A stretch of DNA of 64,000 nucleotides from Ancylomarina sp. 16SWW S1-10-2 (GCF_009669305.1 NZ_SADB01000015.1:51581-115580), one strand, 5' to 3'. Numbered from the stretch's first letter, positions 16,287 through 25,837 are shown. Notes: generated by a model not told the origin, from the letters alone. A program made the numbers and translations.

Positions 16287-17030
16287 TTAGGCGTCTTGTT
16301 CCTCTTTCTTTTCTCGTGCCTCTCTTAACTTTCTAAAATAAGCACTGGTATACTGTTCTGCTTTCTCTTCATCTTTCCAAAACAAGAAACGACCTGCCTC
16401 ACGAATGTTATCAACAGCCTCTTTAAGGTAATTAAAGGCACGATCGCGCATGTCTTTATCAACTTTAAGATTATCGTCTCTGTCGCCATTTACTTTACCT
16501 AGCAACAAGCCACCTTGTTCAGCTAACTCGGCAGCCCTGTCAAGCTTTAATAAATCGAAACTGACAGCTTCGAGCTGACTTGGGTTATTCTTACCTAGCA
16601 TCGATAGTTCTGATAAATCCTGAATCATATCAGCATTGGTCGCCCCATCGGCAATTCGGTATACAATATCCATTAAAGCCTTATCTTTTCGATAAGCATA
16701 TCGGCAGAAATGCAAAATCTCGTCACGCAATTCAAAGCCTTCAGCCGATATTAAACTCCACTGCTTTTCAGCGTCCGATTTTTCTGCAAAAACTTGTGTC
16801 CACCGCGATTGTGCATAACGCAAGCCACCAACTCTTACCGGAAGGCTTTCAATTAATGCTACATCTACATCAGTGCTCGCAAACTTAACTTTGTCGCGTA
16901 TTGCAATTTCGTACAAATACATAGCTTCATCATTCGCCACATCAACAGGTAAGTTGGGTTGTTTAATTTCATTTTTCTCTATGGCATCGTAATTGGGTTT
17001 TAAACTTTCAAAGCTTTCTTTATCATTCAT
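16287..17030 (-). CDS. Hypothetical helical protein, 247 residues
   Basis: I do not recognise this protein. It is soluble, acidic and predicted mainly helical, without signal peptide or membrane segment. The C-terminal 60 residues are rich in charged residues (ends REKKEEQDA) and probably form a coiled coil. A stretch near 95-150 (GFELRDEILHFCRYAYRKD) looks like packed amphipathic helices. The gene stands alone and its 3' side carries the 20-bp phased array. Confidence 0.6.
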   Translation of the reverse strand: MNDKESFESLKPNYDAIEKNEIKQPNLPVDVANDEAMYLYEIAIRDKVKFASTDVDVALIESLPVRVGGLRYAQSRWTQVFAEKSDAEKQWSLISAEGFELRDEILHFCRYAYRKDKALMDIVYRIADGATNADMIQDLSELSMLGKNNPSQLEAVSFDLLKLDRAAELAEQGGLLLGKVNGDRDDNLKVDKDMRDRAFNYLKEAVDNIREAGRFLFWKDEEKAEQYTSAYFRKLREAREKKEEQDA

Positions 17031-17267
17031 AATTTTTAGGTATTTGGGGTTAAAAAATATTTTTAAGACACTTCAAATTAATCATAAAAAAAAGAATAAT
17101 CAAAAAAAAAATAATTCTAGAACAAAATTAATGATTTGATAATGTGGCAATAACACATCCCCTACCTGCAAAAACTCAACTCACAGGGGCTTTTATTATT
17201 TATTTCCGTTTTGGAGATTATCGATAATATTTTTCGATACATAATCAAACAAACCATCATCTTTGAT

Positions 17268-17297
17268 AAAAAAAAACATCACCTGAATAAGATGATG
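17268..17297 (-). terminator. Weak intrinsic terminator after the TPR gene
   Basis: CATCA and TGATG pair over five bases around an 11-base loop, followed on the minus strand by nine T. The stem is short but the T run is good. Confidence 0.4.
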
Positions 17298-17326
17298 CTC
17301 CTTTGTACTTTTAAATTTAAACATAA

Positions 17327-18598
17327 TTATCGCTCCATAAACAAATCTTCTTTAAGCTTATCTATTCGAGATTTGGAGTAGTCGCGAATAGAGGCTGTAA
17401 GTATATCCACACCCCTCTTCTCATCAATACCATCGATCACGAGTTGGTAATATTTTAGGGCTTCTTGCTTCTTATTAAGGGCATCGTACTGCTCGGCAAT
17501 TAAATACAAGAAAAATTTCTTTTTAGGATTAAGTTGATAAGCCAATAGGTAATTATTTAAGGCTTTTTGATGCATTTTTTTATCACCATAAATAATTCCT
17601 TTTTCCTTATATATCATCGATAAAATAGAAGAATCGGCTTGCATCAATTTCAATGATTCATCAAATAATTCGAGTCCTCTATCGGGATTAAAAAGATACG
17701 TTTCAGCCATAGCCAAATAGAAAACGACTTTCACATTAGTACTATCTATTTGATAAGCTTTATTTAAAAGATCCAAAGCCTTATCTGACTTCTTAAATTT
17801 TTGAAATAGGATTCCTGCATTACGTATCGTATTGAGAGTTGAGTCACCTAAAAACATCGCTTTTTCGTATTGCTTAAGCGCTGCCTTTTCATTCTCCAAT
17901 TTAACGTATGCCGATGCTGCTATTTGTATAAAACGAACATTCGTAGAGTCTTTATCCAAAACATATTGGCAAATTTCAAGCGCAGCTTTGGGATTATCCA
18001 TCAGGTAAAGGCGAGCCAACTTACTGCTGGTTTGATAATCTGAAGGATTTAAGGCAAGAGCCGATTCATAATTCTGAATGGCTGAATTAAACTCTCCTAT
18101 GATTTTATGGTTGTCACCCAAATGTATCCAATAGAAAGACATAGAAGGATTATATCCCCAACCCTTTCGAAGAAGTTCGAGTGCAGCCTGTGGTTCCTTC
18201 TCAAATTCATGAATCAAGATTCTATGTTCGAAGCTTCTGTACTCAGGTTTGGGATGAGCAATCAAACTATCGAGAAGCGATTTGGCTTGCAGATACATAC
18301 CTTGCTCAAAATAAATATTTTCTAATTCCCTTCTAACCTCAATCTTGTTTTCACAAGATTCAAACGCCGCTTTTAAAACCTCTATGGCTTCTTTATTTTT
18401 ACCTTGTTCGAGTAAGGCATACTGTTTCCAATAATAAGCCTGATAATTACTTTTATCAGCTTGTATTTTTGCATTAGAAGTCCTTATTAATTCATTCCAA
18501 TCTTTTTTCTGCCACAGTTCAAGTAATTCAGTATTCTGAGCAATCAATGTAAATTGCAGACAACTTAAGACGATTAATAAACAAAGCGTTTTCTTCAT
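17327..18598 (-). CDS. Secreted tetratricopeptide-repeat protein
   Basis: A signal peptide (first about 20 residues, ending LIAQ) precedes roughly ten TPR units covering the rest of the 423 residues. Examples are QNYESALALNPSDYQTSSKLARLY and KALNNYLLAYQLNPKKKFFLYLIAEQY. It is probably a periplasmic or surface scaffold; no catalytic domain is present. Its partners are not visible from the neighbours. Confidence 0.85.
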   Translation of the reverse strand: MKKTLCLLIVLSCLQFTLIAQNTELLELWQKKDWNELIRTSNAKIQADKSNYQAYYWKQYALLEQGKNKEAIEVLKAAFESCENKIEVRRELENIYFEQGMYLQAKSLLDSLIAHPKPEYRSFEHRILIHEFEKEPQAALELLRKGWGYNPSMSFYWIHLGDNHKIIGEFNSAIQNYESALALNPSDYQTSSKLARLYLMDNPKAALEICQYVLDKDSTNVRFIQIAASAYVKLENEKAALKQYEKAMFLGDSTLNTIRNAGILFQKFKKSDKALDLLNKAYQIDSTNVKVVFYLAMAETYLFNPDRGLELFDESLKLMQADSSILSMIYKEKGIIYGDKKMHQKALNNYLLAYQLNPKKKFFLYLIAEQYDALNKKQEALKYYQLVIDGIDEKRGVDILTASIRDYSKSRIDKLKEDLFMER

Positions 18599-19269
18599 GA
18601 TAATAAATGGGCTAGTGATAAATGATTTAACAAAACCAAATCTACTATTTTTGTAGTAGATTTAAAACAGAGCTAACATTTTTTAACATAAATTGAGAAA
18701 TAAAAAAGTGGAAGTGTAAAAATCAAGAAGCAAATACAAAAGAAGGAATCGCCCACAACTTCAAACTTTTAAGCTAAAAAGCACCATCCGAATGAACGAA
18801 CAGTGCAGTAATATATTTTAAACTTATGTCTATCTAAGAACAATAGTATTCTAAACATTTTCACTCACACCTCTTATTTTATTTTCATATAGTAATTTAA
18901 CGAATGACGAGTCCCAAAAAAAGGGCGTATTTTTGAACACCTCAAAATATGGCATCTTCTTTAAATGTTTTTCGTTTTATGAAAGCTTTAGAAAGACTGG
19001 GATCCGCCTAAGGCGGATTGTTCGAAAATCACCCGGCCGCACTTAAGCTTGAGGCAAATAAGGAAGAAATTTAAAAAGGAGCCTTGATCTTTTTTATTCG
19101 TAAATATTATTTCGGGCGCTCATGAGCTCACTTCGTTCGGTTGCTTCGTTTTTTGGATCAAGCCAAAAAATGAAGTCTGGTTTGGGCGAAGCACCAATTA
19201 TTAGGACAAAATTGATCTAAGAACAAAAATTTACACTTTAATTATAAATTAATAATCCTTAATCAGTAA
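18599..19269. other. Long gene-free stretch with intergenic repeat-like palindromes
   Basis: About 670 bases without a credible gene. It contains a GC-rich palindrome (ATCCGCC-TAA-GGCGGAT, 19002-19018). Further on, CTTGATC near 19084 and GGATCAAG near 19156 face each other around a GAGCTC-rich segment. The local GC content is higher than in the surroundings. It looks like a dispersed intergenic repeat of this genome. Confidence 0.5.
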
Positions 19270-19992
19270 TTAATAAACACCACCAACTCTCTTTAATGCG
19301 AGAACATCTACAATCTTTATTTTTCGTCCTTTTATCTCGATATAACCCGCATTTTTAAACTCCGATAGTAAACGAATTACCGATTCGGTTGCTGTTCCAA
19401 CAATATTAGCTAGTTCTTCTCGAGTTAATGAAATTTGTAGAAAATTATCCTGATCAAGACCAAAGGAATTCATAAGCTGCATAAGTACCTCTGCGAGGCG
19501 TTCTCGTACCGATTTTTGAGCAATATCAGTTATGTAACTGTTCGCATCACCCAGTTCCTTACAAGTCATTTTTATGAGCTCCATTGAGAACATCGGATTT
19601 TTTTCAATAAGTTGGGTTAGGCTGTGATTAGGGATAAAACAAACAATGGCATCTTCAATTACTTTAGACGATGTACACGCAGGCTCTTCGCTTAATGCAG
19701 ATCGGAAACCAATAATATCTCCTGATTTAGAAAAACGGATAATCTGTTCCTTCCCTTCAAGTCCTGTTTTAAAAACCTTTAAAATACCTGAATACACAAA
19801 ATAGCATCCTTTTGCCGAGTCGCCCTCTGCATAAATCACACTTCCTCGCTTAAGTAATAAGCATTGCTCTTCAAAAAAAAGAAGATTCATCTGTTCAGCA
19901 TTCAAATGTTTGAATGATTTAGAAAAACAGGCCGCCAATTGATCGCAATTGGGAAAAACTTGATTCTGATTTTGATTCATTTTCAAAGCCAT
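19270..19992 (-). CDS. Crp/Fnr-family transcriptional regulator
   Basis: The protein has 240 residues with an N-terminal cyclic-nucleotide-binding-type barrel (KRGSVIYAEGDSAKGCYFVYSGILKVF, about 52-78) and a long dimer helix. A C-terminal winged helix has the recognition segment LTREELANIVGTATESVIRLLSEF. The N-terminus keeps two cysteines (FPNC, AACF) and further ones elsewhere, but not a clear FNR iron-sulfur pattern. It therefore probably senses a small ligand or a redox state in another way. Start may be ATG 19992 or ATG 19980. Confidence 0.88.
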   Translation of the reverse strand: MALKMNQNQNQVFPNCDQLAACFSKSFKHLNAEQMNLLFFEEQCLLLKRGSVIYAEGDSAKGCYFVYSGILKVFKTGLEGKEQIIRFSKSGDIIGFRSALSEEPACTSSKVIEDAIVCFIPNHSLTQLIEKNPMFSMELIKMTCKELGDANSYITDIAQKSVRERLAEVLMQLMNSFGLDQDNFLQISLTREELANIVGTATESVIRLLSEFKNAGYIEIKGRKIKIVDVLALKRVGGVY

Positions 19993-20201
19993 TAAAAATT
20001 AACTTATCAAACCGAGATATTGTCCAAATCAATAAACAACTAAATCGGGTATTAAAATCTTAAAACTAACTCTCAACACTGTCGAAATTACCCCTATTAA
20101 ATATAAATTTAGAAGGTTAATTTAGAAGACAAATTTAGCTTTCCACAGGGCAACTCAATATAGTAATTAAACTCGTAGAAAAACAAACTCAAATTCCTTA
20201 C

Positions 20202-20240
20202 AAAAAAAAAAATCCCAAAAGCTTGTAAAGCTCTCGGGAT
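20202..20240 (-). terminator. Intrinsic terminator of pheS
   Basis: On the minus strand ATCCCGAGAGCTT pairs with AAGCTTTTGGGAT over 13 bases (two G-T) around a 3-base loop, followed by ten T. Confidence 0.9.
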
Positions 20241-20264
20241 CTATATCTTATATTTATGGATAAT

Positions 20265-21290
20265 CTAGAATCCTGCTGCAGAAAACTGCTCAAGGAAACG
20301 AATATCATTTTCAAAAAATAAACGAAGGTCTTTAATACCGTACTTTAACATAGCAATACGTTCAATACCCATACCCAATGCAAAACCAGTATATTTCTTA
20401 CTGTCGATACCATTAAGCTCCATAACATTTGGATCAACCATACCACAACCAAGAATCTCAAGCCATCCTGTACCTTTACATACATTACAACCTTCTCCTC
20501 CACAAAGCGAACATGTTACATCAACCTCGGCCGATGGTTCAGTAAATGGGAAATATGATGGACGTAAACGAATCTCTGTTTTCTCGCCAAAGAATTCCTT
20601 TGCAAAATAACTTAAAGTCTGTTTCAAATCGGCAAAAGAAACATTCTCATCAATGTATAAACACTCAATTTGGTGGAAAATACAGTGAGCACGAGCAGAA
20701 ATGGCTTCGTTACGAAATACACGTCCAGGTGTTAAACAACGAATTGGCAAGTCCATTTCAGACATATCATGAGCTTGAACCGATGATGTATGCGTACGCA
20801 ATAAAATATCAGGATCCTTCTCAATAAAGAACGTATCTTGCATATCACGAGCTGGATGCTCTTCAGGAAAATTCAAGGCAGAGAAATTATGCCAATCATC
20901 TTCAATCTCTGGACCTTCAGAAATTGTAAAACCTAGACGAGAAAAAATCTCAATGATTTCATTCTTAACCATTGACAATGGATGACGAGATCCAAGTTTA
21001 ACTGAATCAGCAGGAAGACTTAAATCTAAACCAGATTTATCAAAATCAGAGTTAGTAAAACTATCTTTTAGTTCATTTACTTTATCAAGAGCAGTTGTTT
21101 TTAACTCATTCAAAAGTTGTCCTACAGTCTTTTTTTCTTCATTTGGCACATTCTTAAAATCGCCAAAAAGAGCTGCAATTGTTCCTTTTTTACTCAGGTG
21201 CTTAATTCTGAATTGCTCTACTTCGTCGAGATTAGTCGCTGTAAAAGCTCTTAACTCTTCTAATAACTCATTTATCTTACCTATCATCAT
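20265..21290 (-). CDS. pheS: Phenylalanine-tRNA ligase alpha subunit
   Basis: Class II synthetase that charges tRNA-Phe with the beta subunit, which is not encoded next door. The 341-residue length is normal. An N-terminal coiled-coil arm (about 1-90, HLSKKGTIAALF) is followed by the catalytic core: RHPLSMVKNEI, GFTISEGPEIEDDWHNFSALNFPEEHPARD (motif 1 region), RTHTSSVQ, RVFRNEAISARAHCIFHQIE (motif 2) and GFALGMGIERIAMLKYGI (motif 3). A four-cysteine cluster (CSLCGGEGCNVCKGTGW) is present, as in many PheS. Start may be ATG 21290 or the adjacent ATG 21287. Confidence 0.97.
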   Translation of the reverse strand: MMIGKINELLEELRAFTATNLDEVEQFRIKHLSKKGTIAALFGDFKNVPNEEKKTVGQLLNELKTTALDKVNELKDSFTNSDFDKSGLDLSLPADSVKLGSRHPLSMVKNEIIEIFSRLGFTISEGPEIEDDWHNFSALNFPEEHPARDMQDTFFIEKDPDILLRTHTSSVQAHDMSEMDLPIRCLTPGRVFRNEAISARAHCIFHQIECLYIDENVSFADLKQTLSYFAKEFFGEKTEIRLRPSYFPFTEPSAEVDVTCSLCGGEGCNVCKGTGWLEILGCGMVDPNVMELNGIDSKKYTGFALGMGIERIAMLKYGIKDLRLFFENDIRFLEQFSAAGF

Positions 21291-21389
21291 TGTATTGTTT
21301 AGTCTACCAAATAGGTCGGCAAAGTTACAAAAAGATTGTTGAATATTAATACAGCGCAGCTAGAAGTCTCTGAGCAAACTACACAGCTT

Positions 21390-21545
21390 GATGTACTTTG
21401 TGTAAAACAAAAGAAAAAACGCCTCGCAAAGTACACAAAGATAGAAACCGCAGAGAACGCAAAGAATTAAATAAAACACTTTGCGATCTTAGCGTATGAA
21501 ACAGATAAAATAAATACTTGGCGCACTTTGCGTGAAAAATTAAAA
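21390..21545. repeat. Inverted CGCAAAG/CTTTGCG intergenic repeat
   Basis: CGCAAAG occurs near 21425 and 21458, and its complement CTTTGCG near 21479 and 21527, in a 150-base block with related words such as AGCGTATG and GGCGCAC. This composition is familiar from DNA around GxxExxY genes in Bacteroidota. No such gene is present, so it may be a relic. Confidence 0.55.
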
Positions 21546-21550
21546 ACTAC

Positions 21551-22390
21551 TTAATACTTTAATATTCTAACTTTCATTTTCACATCTTGGTAAGGTCTAT
21601 CAAACTTATCCGTTTTCAGATTCGCAATTTTATCCATAACATCAAAACCTTCAATCACTTCTCCAAAAACAGTATAATTTTTATCTAGATGTGGCACACC
21701 TCCAATAGTTGTAAAGGCCTTTATTTGTTCATCAGAAAATTCGAGTTTATCTCTTGAACTCTGATAATCGAAAGTAATATTAGACTTAATCTTGTTTGCA
21801 ATTGCTCTAAACTCGTTAACCTTTTTAAGTTTTTTTAATGAGTCTAAAATCTGACGCTTTTTAGATGTTAGGTATCGTTTAGTGATTCTCTTTTTTAAAG
21901 GCTTATTCACAGCATTTTCTAAAGATTTCAGTTCTTCCAATGTATAAACCCTACCGTGAACAATATAGAATTGAGAAACATCTGATTCTTTAAAAACATT
22001 TACTTTATCGGGCTGACGAGCTGCAGCCAAAGCACCTTTTTTGTGAAAATGGTGAGGATTAAATTCCGATTCTATCGTTCTGTTTGAACTACCATAACCT
22101 ATCTGTATACCAGCAGCAGCATTTCTAGAATCTTGCGACCCACCTTGCAGAACAAACCCTTTTATAACTCGATAAAATAAAGTGCCATCGAAATGTTTGT
22201 TTTCTATAAGCTGAAGAAAATTTTTACGATGTTTAGGCGTATCCTTATAGAGCATCAATTTTATATTACCCAAATTAGTTTCGATCAAAATAATAGAATT
22301 CGTCAACTTCGTTTGGGCAAATAATTCCCCTGAGGAGAATGACACCATCACAAAAAATGAAATAAGTATTATTGTTTTTAAATGCTTCAT
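21551..22390 (-). CDS. Periplasmic cyclophilin-type peptidyl-prolyl isomerase
   Basis: I start at ATG 22390, which opens a signal peptide (MKHLKTIILISFFVMVSF). The frame from 22411 would put seven extra residues in front. The cyclophilin core is seen as HRKNFLQLIENKHFDGTLFYRVIKGFVLQGGSQ at the front and NYTVFGEVIEGFDVMDKIA at the end. About 90 charged, helical residues are inserted between them, as in other Bacteroidota homologues. It catalyses proline isomerisation in exported proteins. The next gene upstream is a paralogue. Confidence 0.92.
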   Translation of the reverse strand: MKHLKTIILISFFVMVSFSSGELFAQTKLTNSIILIETNLGNIKLMLYKDTPKHRKNFLQLIENKHFDGTLFYRVIKGFVLQGGSQDSRNAAAGIQIGYGSSNRTIESEFNPHHFHKKGALAAARQPDKVNVFKESDVSQFYIVHGRVYTLEELKSLENAVNKPLKKRITKRYLTSKKRQILDSLKKLKKVNEFRAIANKIKSNITFDYQSSRDKLEFSDEQIKAFTTIGGVPHLDKNYTVFGEVIEGFDVMDKIANLKTDKFDRPYQDVKMKVRILKY

Positions 22391-22422
22391 AGGATTAATT
22401 AGCTTTGACAAGTCAAAAAAAC

Positions 22423-22451
22423 AAAAAAGCTTCGAATGATCGAAGCTTTTT
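22423..22451. terminator. Terminator between the two isomerase genes
   Basis: A perfect stem AAAAGCTTCGA / TCGAAGCTTTT with a 4-base loop, T-rich on the minus strand after the upstream isomerase gene. The two paralogues are therefore probably separate units. Confidence 0.85.
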
Positions 22452-22474
22452 CTTATAATTCTAAATTAAACGTG

Positions 22475-23296
22475 TTATTGAATAATCGAAATTTTCACTT
22501 CCACATCCTCTAAAGGGCGATTATTTTTATCCGTTTTTTCTGCAGCAATCTTATCAATAATATCCAATCCTTCAATTACTTCACCAAAAACAGTATAAGC
22601 CTGATCAAGGTGAGGAATACCTCCTACGGTAGAATATGCCTCTCTCATAGCATCAGTTAAAACGAGCGTTTGAGTATTCATAATAGAATCAACTTTAGAT
22701 TTCATCTCTTCCATCTTGGTATTGAATAGTTCATACTCGCCATCCTTTTGAAGTTTTATTAATTCATCTTTATACAATTCGCGCTGATTTTCGAATACCT
22801 CCTTGTTCCGCTTTTTATTTATATTTGCTACCAACGGATCTAATTCCTCAGGTTCGTAAACTTTACCTTGAGCAATATAAAATTGAGATCCTGATGACAT
22901 TTTTTTCGGATTCACCCTATCACCCTCACGTGCAGCAGCAATAACACCTTTTTTGTGAAATAAATTTGCATTGAATTCTGCAGGAATATCATAACCAGGT
23001 CCACCTTCTCCTAAGATAACATTTGCCTTTGCTCCCTTAGAATCAGGATCACCACCTTGAATCATAAAACCATCAATTACGCGATGAAAAAGAGTACCAT
23101 CAAAAAATCCTTTATCAGCTAGCTTTATAAAATTATCCCGATGAAGTGGCGTTTCGTCATACAATTTAATCTTAACGGCACCATATTTCGTATCGATCTG
23201 CACAATACGATCTTTTTTACCCAGCTTAACCGCAGTTTTGCATGAAAACGACAGAGTCAGAAGAATTAATAAACTTAAAGTAATGAGTTTGTTCAT
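22475..23296 (-). CDS. Cyclophilin-type peptidyl-prolyl isomerase, lipoprotein
   Basis: This is a paralogue of the downstream gene with the same plan: cyclophilin core (HRDNFIKLADKGFFDGTLFHRVIDGFMIQGGDP), a charged helical insertion (about 140-205) and the closing AYTVFGEVIEGLDIIDKIA. The N-terminus has a lipobox (LSFSC, cysteine near 19), so it is membrane-anchored, whereas the other has a plain signal peptide. The 273 residues are complete. Confidence 0.92.
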   Translation of the reverse strand: MNKLITLSLLILLTLSFSCKTAVKLGKKDRIVQIDTKYGAVKIKLYDETPLHRDNFIKLADKGFFDGTLFHRVIDGFMIQGGDPDSKGAKANVILGEGGPGYDIPAEFNANLFHKKGVIAAAREGDRVNPKKMSSGSQFYIAQGKVYEPEELDPLVANINKKRNKEVFENQRELYKDELIKLQKDGEYELFNTKMEEMKSKVDSIMNTQTLVLTDAMREAYSTVGGIPHLDQAYTVFGEVIEGLDIIDKIAAEKTDKNNRPLEDVEVKISIIQ

Positions 23297-23333
23297 AGAT
23301 TTATTTTTTGGTTAGTCATTTTAAATAAAAATA

Positions 23334-23684
23334 TTAAAATTCAAGATAATCGCTCTCTTTAAAATACTCTACAATTGAAGACTTCAAAAGTAAATCTTCT
23401 TTATCCTTCGAAAAGGGAGGAATCATTTTAATTTTCTTGAAAATTGGCCACTTATCATCATCATACCCTTCAATGGAATAATAATTCAATTTCATCAGCA
23501 AACGACATGTCGCCAAATTAATTAAAGCCATTTTATCATCTTTCGAATAGGTTTCTTTAAAGCCTTCTTCCCGTTCTTGAATGCCAATTAACAGCAAAGT
23601 GCCATTCAAATCTGCATCAACATTAAAATCTTCAGAAATTTTATATAAAAGTTTATTCCAGTCACTTTCTAAATTATTATCCAT
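23334..23684 (-). CDS. Conserved-looking hypothetical protein, 116 residues
   Basis: A soluble acidic protein with N-terminal helix (LESDWNKLLYKISEDF) and a middle segment LNGTLLLIGIQERE that looks like a buried strand-helix unit. It has no signal peptide. I do not recognise a named family. The start is 37 bases from the isomerase start side, on the same strand, so co-transcription with the isomerase is possible. Confidence 0.65.
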   Translation of the reverse strand: MDNNLESDWNKLLYKISEDFNVDADLNGTLLLIGIQEREEGFKETYSKDDKMALINLATCRLLMKLNYYSIEGYDDDKWPIFKKIKMIPPFSKDKEDLLLKSSIVEYFKESDYLEF

Positions 23685-23825
23685 GTAATCAATTTTTTAT
23701 GAGTTCTAAAAGTAGAGATTTTCAGCAAAAACAAAGGGCTACGAGCAGGTTTTTTTCATTTATTTTCAATTAGGGCTTGCGTATAAAGAAATTCCCTCCT
23801 ATATTTGCATCGCAATTAAGGGAAA

Positions 23826-23900
23826 GGGCGATTAGCTCAGTTGGTTCAGAGCACTTGGTTTACACCCAAGGGGTCATAGGTTCGAATCCTATATCGCCCA
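23826..23900 (+). tRNA. tRNA-Val (anticodon TAC), copy 1
   Basis: Cloverleaf of 75 bases: acceptor GGGCGAT with ATCGCCC and discriminator A, D arm with AGCTCAGTTGG, anticodon stem CTTGG/CCAAG with loop TTTACAC, and T arm GGTTCGAATCC. CCA is not encoded. Confidence 0.97.
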
Positions 23901-23931
23901 CAATTGTAACAAAAAAAAATATAGAATTCTC

Positions 23932-24006
23932 GGGCGATTAGCTCAGTTGGTTCAGAGCACTTGGTTTACACCCAAGGGGTCATAGGTTCGAATCCTATAT
24001 CGCCCA
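23932..24006 (+). tRNA. tRNA-Val (anticodon TAC), copy 2
   Basis: Identical in all 75 bases to the copy 31 bases upstream, indicating tandem duplication or gene conversion. The two are probably one transcript, ended by the terminator that follows. Confidence 0.97.
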
Positions 24007-24015
24007 CCGAGAAAT

Positions 24016-24051
24016 AAAAAGGAAATTTTCATTTGAAGATTTCCTTTTTTT
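24016..24051 (+). terminator. Terminator of the tRNA-Val pair
   Basis: AAAAAGGAAAT pairs with ATTTCCTTTTT over 11 bases around a 12-base loop and ends in a run of T. Confidence 0.8.
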
Positions 24052-24454
24052 AATTTATACCACATAAGAATTATATAGCCTAAATTAATTTCCTCCTCAA
24101 TAAAATTCACTCTCTTTATATCGATAGAATAACATCTTTATTCCGTCAATAATGTAAGCAAAAGAAACCTCAGCAACTAAGCGGCAAGTAAAAATTACAC
24201 ATATCAAGCTTAAAAAACCATTTATCAAAATAAAATCATTCCCTTCCATATATATACATTCACAAGACAAAAACAATAATTCATCATTATTTTAGATAAC
24301 TTTGTCACTAAACTCTATTAGCTTATAAGAGACCAGTTGTACAATCAAATATCGAATTAATTTGAAAATCATATTTTTTTTGAAATCACAATATGCTGAT
24401 AATGTTTAAGATGTGAAGCAAAATTAAAGCATAATTATTTTTTTTCATTTTATT
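24052..24454. other. Gene-free AT-rich stretch before the sigma factor
   Basis: About 400 bases without coding character or clear hairpins, up to the bipartite motif at 24455. Confidence 0.5.
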
Positions 24455-24489
24455 GGGTTACTTTTTGCAAAAAAAAGGAATAAAGGGGT
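24455..24489 (+). promoter_or_regulatory. Bipartite motif before the ECF sigma gene (possible ECF promoter)
   Basis: GGGTTAC (24455-24461), 15 bases, then GGAATAAAGGGGT (24477-24489), seven bases before the ATG. The same two blocks with the same 15-base gap occur at 28927-28961. If this is a promoter recognised by the sigma factor itself, the transcript would be nearly leaderless. An operator or RNA element is the alternative. Confidence 0.55.
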
Positions 24490-24496
24490 AGATAGT

Positions 24497-25057
24497 ATGG
24501 ATTACACAACCGAAGCAATTCTAGATGGAATTGGAACGAGCAATAATGATGTATTGAATTACATCTATCGCAAATTCTTTCCTGACACTTGCAGATTCGT
24601 TGAAAACAATAGTGGAACCAGTGAAGACGCACGCGATCTTTTTCAGGAAGCTATTATTGTAATCTTTCGAAAAATGAAGAAAGCACCCATCGTGCTGACT
24701 TGTAATTTTAGAACGTATATCTACTCTGTATGCCGCCTATTGTGGTTAAAAAAACTAGAGAAGCGAAAAGATAGTCTTGAGATTATTAAATCGGATATTG
24801 TACTTGACCAACAAGTTGAAGATGTAAGTCAGTCTTACGAACAAACGGAAAAGTACCGTCTCTATCAGAAGCACTTTAAACAATTGCCTTCTGATTGTCA
24901 GGAAATTATGAAGCTGTATCTTAAAAAAGTATCTGCAAAAGAAATTGCAAAAGAACTAGGCTTTGCCGGAGAAGATTACGTGAAATCTAGAAAATATAAG
25001 TGCAAGCAAACACTTATAGTGAATATTAAAAGCGATAATCAATTTACCGAAGTATGA
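24497..25057 (+). CDS. ECF-type RNA polymerase sigma factor
   Basis: The 186 residues match the two-domain ECF form. Region 2 is at about 20-95, with the melting and -10 recognition part ARDLFQEAIIVIFRK and FRTYIYSVCRLLWLKKL. Region 4 is at about 120-178, with LPSDCQEIMKLYLKKVSAKEIAKELGF as the -35-binding helix-turn-helix. The stop overlaps the start of the next gene (ATGATGA context), so the two are coupled. It likely directs its own gene and the small peptide at 29.0 kb through the shared bipartite motif. Confidence 0.9.
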   Translation: MDYTTEAILDGIGTSNNDVLNYIYRKFFPDTCRFVENNSGTSEDARDLFQEAIIVIFRKMKKAPIVLTCNFRTYIYSVCRLLWLKKLEKRKDSLEIIKSDIVLDQQVEDVSQSYEQTEKYRLYQKHFKQLPSDCQEIMKLYLKKVSAKEIAKELGFAGEDYVKSRKYKCKQTLIVNIKSDNQFTEV

Positions 25058-25809
25058 TGAACGAAAAAGACTTTGATCGCATAGAAAATTATCTGGACGA
25101 TCAACTAAACGAAAAAGAGACATTAGATTTTGAACAAAATTTAATGGATGATCTTGACTTGGAGAAGGAATTAAACCTTCACAACGAGATTAACGAAGCA
25201 ATTATGGAAGAAGATGTGATGGATTTGAGAGCTAAGCTTGAAGCCATTGATATACCAACTACTCAGAAGGAAAAGCGTAAGATAAGATTTCATGGCAAAT
25301 GGAGACTTGCTGCAGCATCGATGATTGTATTTATTGGTTTGGCTAGTGCATATTACATGCTTGGCGATAAAACGTATACCAATAAAGATGTGTTTATGGA
25401 TTATTACAAGCCTTACGGTATTGTTATCAATACACGTTCGTCTGCTGAAACAACAAACACAGATAAGGTCATAAAAGAGGCTTCACAATACTATGAATCT
25501 AAAAATTACCGTGCTGCATTATCATTATTTCAAACAATTTTGGACAAAGACAGTACGAACTTAACAAGTAATTTTTATTCGGGTATCTCTAATATTCAAA
25601 TACAAGAGTATCAAAAAGCAAATAAGAATTTTATTCGGGTTTTAAATCATAAGAACAACCTGTTTATTGAACAATCTGAATGGAATTTAGGATTTTGCTA
25701 CCTAATGACCAATGAAAGAGAAAAGGCTAAAGAAACTTTTAATGCTATTGCCAAAGGGAATAGTTTTTACAAAACCAAGGCTAAGGAAATCCTTAGTAAA
25801 CTGGAATAG
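25054..25809 (+). CDS. Membrane-anchored anti-sigma candidate with TPR-like outer part
   Basis: The 251 residues divide into an acidic helical N-terminus (about 1-75, FDRIENYLDDQLNEKE, typical of Bacteroidota anti-sigma proteins without zinc ligands), one membrane segment near 88-106 and an outer TPR-like domain (about 135-250, ASQYYESKNYRAALSLFQTIL). It overlaps the sigma gene, so it is the likely partner holding the sigma factor until a signal releases it. The CHAT protease encoded next, convergently, is a candidate for cleaving it. Start may be either of two adjacent ATGs. Confidence 0.8.
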   Translation: MMNEKDFDRIENYLDDQLNEKETLDFEQNLMDDLDLEKELNLHNEINEAIMEEDVMDLRAKLEAIDIPTTQKEKRKIRFHGKWRLAAASMIVFIGLASAYYMLGDKTYTNKDVFMDYYKPYGIVINTRSSAETTNTDKVIKEASQYYESKNYRAALSLFQTILDKDSTNLTSNFYSGISNIQIQEYQKANKNFIRVLNHKNNLFIEQSEWNLGFCYLMTNEREKAKETFNAIAKGNSFYKTKAKEILSKLE

Positions 25810-25837
25810 ATCAATTCGTCATACATCGATCATATAT

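Noticed and set aside
18599-19269. Mobile element in the long gap
   Set aside because: No transposase fragment, terminal repeats or target duplication can be seen; only short palindromes.
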